NCBI GenBank assembly: GCA_031460175.1
Contig: JAVKGW010000001.1
Coordinates: 333,021 to 397,020, forward strand
Direction: 5' to 3'
Length of the DNA: 64,000 nt
From: Armatimonadota bacterium
Lineage (GTDB): Bacteria > Sysuimicrobiota > Sysuimicrobiia > Sysuimicrobiales > Sysuimicrobiaceae
In this document: positions 58,864-64,000 of the stretch, one piece after another
Position numbering within the stretch: the first letter of the stretch is position 1
Layout of the letters: the number at the start of each line of letters is the position of its first letter
Notes under the pieces: model-generated
The model's input: the letters and a program-made list of their open reading frames with translations, nothing else
Database searches by the model: none
Told to the model about the DNA's origin: nothing
Position numbers and translations under genes: made by a program

Positions 58864-59904
58864 ATGGTGGAGGTGGACGGGGCCCAGCGAAGCGGGAGCG
58901 GGACCATCGTGCGCACCGCCGCGGCGCTCGCGGTCCTGCTGGGACAGGACCTGCGCGTGACCAACGTCCGGGCCCGGCGGGAAGAGCCGGGCCTGCGCCC
59001 CCAACATCTGCGGGCCCTGGAGGCGGTGGCGGAGCTGTGCGCGGCACGGCTCGATGGGGCCCGGGTGGGCTCCCGGGAGTTCACCCTCCACGCGGCGCGG
59101 CGTCCGGAGGGTGGCCGCTACCACTGGGACATCGGGAGCGCGGGCTCCACCACCCTGCTGGCCCTGACGGTGCTCCCCGTCGCCGCGTTCGCCTCAGAAC
59201 CCAGCGTATTCCGCATCGAAGGGGGGCTCTTTCAGGACTTCGCGCCCTCCGCCTTCCACCTGCAGCACGTGGTGCTCCCCACCCTCCGGCGCATGGGCCT
59301 CCGGGCAGAAGTGGAGATCCTCCGGCCCGGGTACGTGCCGAAAGGGGGAGGGATCCTCGAGGTGCGGGTGGAGCCGGTGGAAGGGGCCTTGCGCCCCCTG
59401 CGGCTCCTGGAGCAGGGGCAGGTCACCCGGGTCTGGGGGATCGCCCTCTCCTCCCACCTCCAGCAGCGGCGGGTGAGCGAGCGGATGGCGGAGCGGTGCG
59501 CGGCGAAGCTCAGGAGAGCGGGCCTGTGGCCGGAGATCGAGGTGATCTACGACCGCACGGCCCTCCAGCCGGGAGCCGCGCTCGCGGTCTTTGCGGAGAC
59601 CAGCACGGGATGCCGCCTGGGCGCGGACCGTGCGGGGGTGAGCGGACGGCCCTCGGAGGCCATCGCGGACGAGGTGGCCCGGATGTTGCTTCTGGACCTG
59701 CGGAGCGGTGCGACCGTGGACCGCCACCTCGCGGACCAGCTGGTGGTGTACGCGGCCCTCGCGGAGGGGACCACGGAGTTCGTCGTGCCGGAGGTCACCG
59801 ACCACGTGACCACCAACCTGTGGCTGGCGCAGGAGATCGCGCATGCGGAGGTCTCCCTCGACCACCGACGGGTGCGCATCCGGGGGATCGGGTATCGGCG
59901 TTAG
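58864..59904 (+). CDS. rtcA: RNA 3'-terminal phosphate cyclase
   Basis: The 346-residue protein has the RtcA start (VEVDGAQRSGSGTIVRTAAALAVLLG), the R-x-x-PGLRPQHLRALEAV segment, GSAGSTTLLALTVLPVA, and the adenylylation His in VTDHVTTNLWLAQEI. It turns RNA 3'-phosphates into 2',3'-cyclic ends, the substrate form used by RtcB. Archease at 10602 fits the same pathway. ATG 58864 lies 81 bases after the tRNA. Confidence 0.93.
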   Translation: MVEVDGAQRSGSGTIVRTAAALAVLLGQDLRVTNVRARREEPGLRPQHLRALEAVAELCAARLDGARVGSREFTLHAARRPEGGRYHWDIGSAGSTTLLALTVLPVAAFASEPSVFRIEGGLFQDFAPSAFHLQHVVLPTLRRMGLRAEVEILRPGYVPKGGGILEVRVEPVEGALRPLRLLEQGQVTRVWGIALSSHLQQRRVSERMAERCAAKLRRAGLWPEIEVIYDRTALQPGAALAVFAETSTGCRLGADRAGVSGRPSEAIADEVARMLLLDLRSGATVDRHLADQLVVYAALAEGTTEFVVPEVTDHVTTNLWLAQEIAHAEVSLDHRRVRIRGIGYRR

Positions 59905-60823
59905 GGTCCGCGGCATCTACACCACCGCCCTCACGTCCCTGCTGCTGCAGAACGGCTTCCGCATCGCGGATCCTTCTCCCGTCATCCGGCAGCGGTTCCG
60001 CCTTCCCGAAGACCCCGTTTTGCCGGAGGTGCGCATCAGCGACCAAGGAGACCGCCAGGGGATCCTCGTGATGGGCTCCCCGGAGGCGGCCCGGGCGGTG
60101 GTGCAGGCCCTGCGCCGGGCGCTCCCGCTCGTGGTGGTCCGGAGGAGATCCCGACTTGAGGGATTGATCTGCACCGTGGACTTCCCCGCGCCCGTGAAGG
60201 CGTTCCTGGACCAGGTGCGGGCCCGTCACGCCCCGACCCTCCCCGGACACCACCGGTTGCGGACCTGCGACGATGGCCGGCTGCGGGAGGCGGAGGCCCT
60301 GGGTGGAGGCGCGGATCGGGCTCAAGCCCTGGAGCGCGCGCTGATCTGGGACCGCTTGGTCCCCGGCGCTCCGTACCGGATCCACCACCGCAAGCCCGGA
60401 GCCCGTACCCTGGTGCTGCGGGGCACCGTGGAGCGCGTGGAGCCGGGCAGGATAGTGATGCGCCGCACCTTCCGCCCCGGCGGCACCTACGACAGCTTGG
60501 GCGCGGAAAAACGCGTGGGGGACTGGGGACTCGTGGAGCTGGAGCAGGGCGCGTGGTGGACGCGGCGCCGGTATTTCCGGGAGGGGGGAGAGGAGTTCGG
60601 CGAGATCTACAACGTGAACACGCCCGTGGAGATCTACCCGGAGTTCGCCGCCTACGTGGACCTGGAGGTGGACGTGGTCCGGTTCCCCGACGGACGGGTG
60701 GAGATCGTGGACACGGAGGAACTGGAAGTCCGGGTTCGCCAGGGGGTACTTCCCCGGGCCCTGGCCCACCTCGCCCTCCACGAAGCTCAGGACATCGCCC
60801 TCCGGCTCGCGGGGAGTCGCTAG
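59843..60823 (+). CDS. FAU-1-like RNA-binding/RNase protein with DUF402 domain
   Basis: The protein resembles archaeal AU-1/FAU-1. Its N-terminal part has an RNase E/G-like S1-related fold (GVRVRGIYTTALTSLLLQNGFRIADPS). The C-terminal DUF402 domain (IYNVNTPVEIYPEFAAYVDLEVDVVRFPDGRVEIVDTEEL) binds RNA or di-phosphates. In archaea FAU-1 is linked to rRNA maturation. ATG 59843 is the only standard start and overlaps rtcA by 62 bases. Homology begins about 20 codons later, near the rtcA stop, where no ATG, GTG or TTG exists, so a non-standard start is possible. Confidence 0.8.
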   Translation: MRRSPSTTDGCASGGSGIGVRVRGIYTTALTSLLLQNGFRIADPSPVIRQRFRLPEDPVLPEVRISDQGDRQGILVMGSPEAARAVVQALRRALPLVVVRRRSRLEGLICTVDFPAPVKAFLDQVRARHAPTLPGHHRLRTCDDGRLREAEALGGGADRAQALERALIWDRLVPGAPYRIHHRKPGARTLVLRGTVERVEPGRIVMRRTFRPGGTYDSLGAEKRVGDWGLVELEQGAWWTRRRYFREGGEEFGEIYNVNTPVEIYPEFAAYVDLEVDVVRFPDGRVEIVDTEELEVRVRQGVLPRALAHLALHEAQDIALRLAGSR

Positions 60824-60840
60824 CTGCTGCCGTTTTCCGG

Positions 60841-60849
60841 TGGTATACT
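60841..60849 (+). promoter_or_regulatory. Extended -10 promoter of the SRP RNA
   Basis: TGGTATACT (TGn plus a near-perfect -10, TATACT) ends six bases before the RNA's 5' end at 60855. No -35 box is clear. Confidence 0.65.
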
Positions 60850-60854
60850 GGGGT

Positions 60855-61135
60855 GCGCGGCCGTGCTAGGCGGGGAGCTGGCGGTTCCCTGTAACCCCCA
60901 ACCCGCCACAGGGGGGCGGAAATCCCGACCTGAGGCGGCGTGCCTACGGGTTCCGGCCCGCGCGGACGGTGAGGAGGGCTGGGTCCTGCGCAACGGGAGC
61001 CTGTGAACCCCGCCAGGTCCGGAAGGAAGCAACGGTAAGCAGTCCCTCCCGTGTGCCGCAGGGGCACCTGGCCGGAGCCGCGCCCTGCGGAAACCGCCGC
61101 GGGTGCGTCCGTCGAGGGCGGGTGCACGGCCGCGC
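60855..61135 (+). ncRNA. ffs: Signal recognition particle RNA, long bacterial (Bacillus-type) form
   Basis: The central domain carries CCAGGTCCGGAAGGAAGCAACGG at about 61014-61036, the conserved SRP RNA apical hairpin with its GGAA tetraloop. The 5' part (GCTAGGCGGGGAGCTGGCGG ... CCTGTAACCC) matches the Alu domain of long SRP RNAs. The first 12 bases pair perfectly with the last 12 (GCGCGGCCGTGC with GCACGGCCGCGC). At about 281 nt it is of Bacillus type, not the short E. coli form. The end overlaps the CPBP gene stop by one base. Confidence 0.93.
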
Positions 61136-62040
61136 TACCGTCCCGCGTACGCGGAGACCAGGGCCACCAGGTTGTTGGCCGCGTGGATCACCACGGACGG
61201 GAGGAGGGAGCCCGTCCGTTCATACACCTCCGCTAGGGTCCACCCGAGCAGCAGGATGGGGAGGAAGTTCACCACCTGAAGGTGCACGGCGGCGAAGAAG
61301 GCGGCGGAGAGCAGGGCCGCGGATCGCGCCCCGTAGTGCCGCCGCAAGGGAGGGTACACGAACCCCCGGAAGAAGGTCTCCTCCGCCACGGGCACCAGGA
61401 CCGCCACCAGGAGCGCGAACCCCACCACCCGGCCGGGATCCGAGAGGGGGGGCAGGGCCTGGAGGATGGGATTGGCGGCCTCCTCCTGCTCCGCGAGCCA
61501 CCGCGCTTGGTCGTGCCCGATGAGAAGTCCCAGGAGGTATATGGACGCGGGCTGCACCACGTAGTGCACCGCGGGGATCACCGCCGCCGCCAGGAGGAGG
61601 CCCGTGCGGAGCTGGGCGGGCCAGCGGGCCACCTCGTACCCCAGGGCCCGGAGGGGAAGATCGTAGCGGACACGGGCCACGTACGCGCAGCCACCGAGGA
61701 ACACCGCGCTCTGCACCACCACCGCCCCCGCCAGGGACGGGAAGTCGAGCGCAAGGCCTCCGGTAAGGCTCACCAGGAGCGGCAGCGCCACAATCACGAG
61801 GCAGGCGATCCCGAACACCTCCAGCAGGTCCCAGGTCCGCTCCTCCGCGCGGCGGGGCCGGACGCGGAGGGCGTAGATCGGGAAGAGGGCAGGGAAAAGT
61901 GCGGCCGTGGCCAGGGCCCAGGCAAGGGCAGCGGTTCCCATGCCCCGCCGCCGTCCGTCCCGGTACACCCACACCGCCCCCGCGGCCGCTCCCGCCGCGA
62001 GGAGGGCCACGAAGCCCAGCCGGAAAACCCCCTCCATCAA
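61135..62040 (-). CDS. CPBP-family intramembrane metalloprotease
   Basis: The 301-residue membrane protein has the CPBP (CAAX protease and bacteriocin-processing) motifs: EETFFRGFVYPPLRR, FFAAVHLQVVNFLPI and HAANNLVALV. These give the Glu-Glu, Arg and His metal/catalytic set. Roles range from prenyl-protein processing to bacteriocin self-immunity; here it is unknown. ATG 62040 is at the 5' edge of the intergenic space before dnaX. Confidence 0.9.
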   Translation of the reverse strand: MMEGVFRLGFVALLAAGAAAGAVWVYRDGRRRGMGTAALAWALATAALFPALFPIYALRVRPRRAEERTWDLLEVFGIACLVIVALPLLVSLTGGLALDFPSLAGAVVVQSAVFLGGCAYVARVRYDLPLRALGYEVARWPAQLRTGLLLAAAVIPAVHYVVQPASIYLLGLLIGHDQARWLAEQEEAANPILQALPPLSDPGRVVGFALLVAVLVPVAEETFFRGFVYPPLRRHYGARSAALLSAAFFAAVHLQVVNFLPILLLGWTLAEVYERTGSLLPSVVIHAANNLVALVSAYAGR

Positions 62041-62096
62041 AGCCCCCGGAAGCCGCGGTCGTTCTCCAGGTAGAATAACAGTGTTTGGGGCCTCCC

Positions 62097-63833
62097 ATGG
62101 GACAGGTCAACGGACACCTCACCCTGTACCGGAAGTGGCGTCCCGGGACGTTCGAGGAGGTGGTGGGGCAGGAGCGGGTGACCCGCACCCTCCAGAACGC
62201 CATCGCGCAGGGCCGCATCGTCCACGCGTACCTCTTCAGCGGCCACCGGGGAACGGGCAAGACCACCACGGCCCGGATCCTGGCCAAGGCGCTGAACTGT
62301 GTGCAGGGGCCCACGCCGCACCCGTGCGGGGAGTGTGTCCAGTGCCGCACCATCACGGAGGGAACTTCCCTGGACGTCATCGAGCTGGACGCCGCGAGCA
62401 ACCGCGGGATCGACGAGATCCGGGAGATCCGGGAAAAGGTGCGGTTGCTGCCCGCTCAGGGTCGCTACAAGGTGTACATCCTCGACGAGGCCCACATGCT
62501 CACGGACCAGGCGGAGAACGCGCTGCTGAAGACCCTGGAAGAGCCTCCACCGCACGCGGTGTTCGTGCTGGTGACCACGGAGCCACATCGGCTCCCCGCC
62601 ACCATCCTCTCCCGGTGCCAGCGGTTCGAGTTCCGGCGGGTGCCTCCCCCCCTCATCGTGCAGCGTCTCCGCATGCTGGCGGAACGGGAGGGGATCCGGA
62701 TCGAGGAGGCCGCGCTGCACCTGATCGCCCGCAGCGCGGACGGTGCCGTGCGGGACGCGGAGGCGATCCTGGATCAGCTCATGGCCTTCGCCGGCGGACG
62801 CATCACGGAAGAGGACGTGGTGCGGCTCCTCGGAACCCTCGAGGAGGACCTGGTGGACCGGGTGGTGGCGGCGCTGCAGGCCCAGGACGTCTCCGCCGCG
62901 CTGCGCATCGCCGCGGAGGTGGCGGAAAGCGGTCGGGACGTGCGGCAGGTACTGCGGCGGCTTCTGGAGCACTTCCGGGATCTCCTGGTGGTGCGGGTGG
63001 CCCCGGACGCGAGGACCTTGGTGGAGGCAGGGGAAGAGCGGTACCGGACGATGCGGGAACAGGCCGCGGGCTTTCCCGAAGAAGAGCTCCTTCGGGCCAT
63101 CACCGTGCTCTCCGCGGCGGAGGCCGAAGCCCGCTGGACCACCCAGCCCCGCCTGAGTCTGGAACTCGCCCTGCTGCGCCTCGTCCGGCCGGAGGTGGAT
63201 CCCGGACTCGAGGGCCTGCGGGCCCGGGTGGCACGACTGGAGCGGATTCTGCAGGCAGACTCCGGGAAGACGGCGCCGGGAAAGCCCCTGCCCGCACCGG
63301 CACCGGACCCCAAACCCGGCAGCCCCCCGGAGCCTCCTCTCCGGGAGGAGGGGGGAGTCTCGCTCGATCGGGTGGTCAGCCGGTGGGAGGAGATCCTGGA
63401 GAGGATCCGGCGACGCCGAGCCTACACGTACGCCCTCCTGAGCGATGCGCGGCCCGTGGCCCTGGAAGGGAACGGCCTCGTGGTGGAGGTTGCCACGGGT
63501 GGATCCTTCGCAGCCACCACGTTGGGGGATCCGCGGCACCGTTCCCTCGTGGAGGAGGTCGTCCAACAGGTCCTGGGCGTGGCCCTGCGGGTGCGGTTTA
63601 TCGCCTCTCCGAGGGAGGATTCGCCGCCTCCGCCAGAACAGGACCCTCTGGTCCGGCAGGCCACGCACCTGCTCGGCCCGCTCGTGGAATTCCGGCCCTT
63701 CGGCCCCCCGAGTCCCGCGGAGGAGGGATCCCGTGTGGAACATGAGCAAGGTGGTCAAGCAGGTACAAAGGGTCCAGCAGGAGATCGCCCGGATTCAGGA
63801 GGAGCTCGCCCGCGAGCGGGTGGAGGGGAGTAG
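62097..63833 (+). CDS. dnaX: DNA polymerase III gamma/tau subunit
   Basis: The 578-residue clamp-loader ATPase has YRKWRPGTFEEVVGQERVTRTLQNAI, Walker A (GHRGTGKTTTARILAKALNC), the zinc-binding cysteines (CVQ ... CGECVQC), Walker B with DEAHML, and the sensor motif LSRCQRFEFRRV. The C-terminal third is the variable tau part. ATG 62097 is preferred over TTG 62085. The last 101 bases overlap ybaB in another frame, so the tail is poorly conserved by its nature. No obvious slippery A-run for gamma frameshifting was seen. Confidence 0.94.
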   Translation: MGQVNGHLTLYRKWRPGTFEEVVGQERVTRTLQNAIAQGRIVHAYLFSGHRGTGKTTTARILAKALNCVQGPTPHPCGECVQCRTITEGTSLDVIELDAASNRGIDEIREIREKVRLLPAQGRYKVYILDEAHMLTDQAENALLKTLEEPPPHAVFVLVTTEPHRLPATILSRCQRFEFRRVPPPLIVQRLRMLAEREGIRIEEAALHLIARSADGAVRDAEAILDQLMAFAGGRITEEDVVRLLGTLEEDLVDRVVAALQAQDVSAALRIAAEVAESGRDVRQVLRRLLEHFRDLLVVRVAPDARTLVEAGEERYRTMREQAAGFPEEELLRAITVLSAAEAEARWTTQPRLSLELALLRLVRPEVDPGLEGLRARVARLERILQADSGKTAPGKPLPAPAPDPKPGSPPEPPLREEGGVSLDRVVSRWEEILERIRRRRAYTYALLSDARPVALEGNGLVVEVATGGSFAATTLGDPRHRSLVEEVVQQVLGVALRVRFIASPREDSPPPPEQDPLVRQATHLLGPLVEFRPFGPPSPAEEGSRVEHEQGGQAGTKGPAGDRPDSGGARPRAGGGE

Positions 63834-64000
63834 CGGTGGAGGGGCGGTGCGGGCCGTGGTCACGGGGCAGGGAGAGCTCGTGGAGCTCCGCATCGCCCCG
63901 GAGGCCGTGGATCCCGCGGACCTCTCTCTGTTGGAGGACTTGGTGGTGGCCGCGGTGAACGAGGCCCTGCGCCGGGCCAGGGAGTTGGCGGCGTCCCGGC
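63733..64000 (+). CDS. ybaB: YbaB/EbfC nucleoid-associated protein (5' part, cut by window end)
   Basis: The visible 89 codons read VWNMSKVVKQVQRVQQEIARIQEELA, then VRAVVTGQGELVELRIAPEAVDPADLSLLEDLVVAAVNEALRRARE, the pattern of YbaB/EbfC, a small DNA-binding dimer. It is usually found directly after dnaX and before recR, as expected here. GTG 63733 has GGAGGG just upstream. The gene runs past the right edge. Confidence 0.92.
   Translation, partial: MWNMSKVVKQVQRVQQEIARIQEELARERVEGSSGGGAVRAVVTGQGELVELRIAPEAVDPADLSLLEDLVVAAVNEALRRARELAASR

Noticed and set aside
1-64000. CRISPR array, rRNA operon, replication origin
   Set aside because: No regularly spaced repeats, rRNA signatures or DnaA-box clusters were seen on reading through both strands.

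Overview
The window is GC-rich bacterial chromosome with tightly packed genes and many ATGA/TGATG overlaps. It encodes the outer-membrane and peptidoglycan flagellar rings (FlgH, FlgI), which indicates a diderm envelope. It also carries features usual in Firmicutes and relatives: a T-box leader, a long Bacillus-type SRP RNA, a FliW/CsrA pair and a YvyF-like flagellar protein. A deep diderm Terrabacteria or Firmicutes-related lineage, possibly a thermophile (for example Armatimonadota, CSP1-3/Sysuimicrobiota or Limnochordia-like), fits best. The species cannot be named from the sequence alone.

Layout. 1-3.3 kb: DNA methyltransferase and zincin-like protein with less biased codon use, then an ABC-2 exporter. 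3.3-12 kb: hairpin repeats, rsgA, a phosphatase, a ClpP-fold protease, a PRC/BON protein, a ParB-like protein, a selenocysteine-containing selD, a LysR regulator, archease and a Tat-exported Kelch protein. 12-17 kb: a T-box-controlled serine operon (aminotransferase, serA, serS). 17-22 kb: a more AT-rich operon with a TAXI-TRAP transporter, a Rieske ferredoxin and an amidohydrolase, next to a possible IS3 relic. 22-26 kb: a site-2 protease, thioredoxin and its reductase, and a J-domain protein.

26-40 kb is the late flagellar locus. A sigma-54 site precedes flgFGAHI, a rod-binding protein and yvyF. Sigma-28 sites precede flgM-flgN-flgK-flgL-fliW-csrA and the flagellin gene. The flagellin leader has a hairpin and Shine-Dalgarno site that look like CsrA targets. 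flaG, fliD, fliS and a FliT-like gene follow. A second sigma-54 site precedes a short ORF carrying a C19G9 tract, whose stop overlaps the start of an HD-GYP c-di-GMP phosphodiesterase gene.

40-50 kb: an AI-2E family membrane protein, a YVTN propeller lipoprotein, DUF1003, a fused NitT/TauT-type ABC transporter, tatA, and an ECF sigma/anti-sigma/RseB-like operon. 49-58.5 kb, on the minus strand: an epimerase, an acyltransferase, archaeal-type phosphoglycerate mutase, a HAD phosphatase, a DapF-like protein lacking both catalytic cysteines, Ddl, and a methylcitrate-cycle operon (prpD-prpB-prpC). 58.6-64 kb: tRNA-Ser(GGA), rtcA, an archaeal FAU-1-like gene, SRP RNA, a CPBP protease, dnaX and the start of ybaB. 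The tRNA-Ser anticodon and discriminator base match the T-box of the serine operon 46 kb away, so the two probably form one regulatory circuit.
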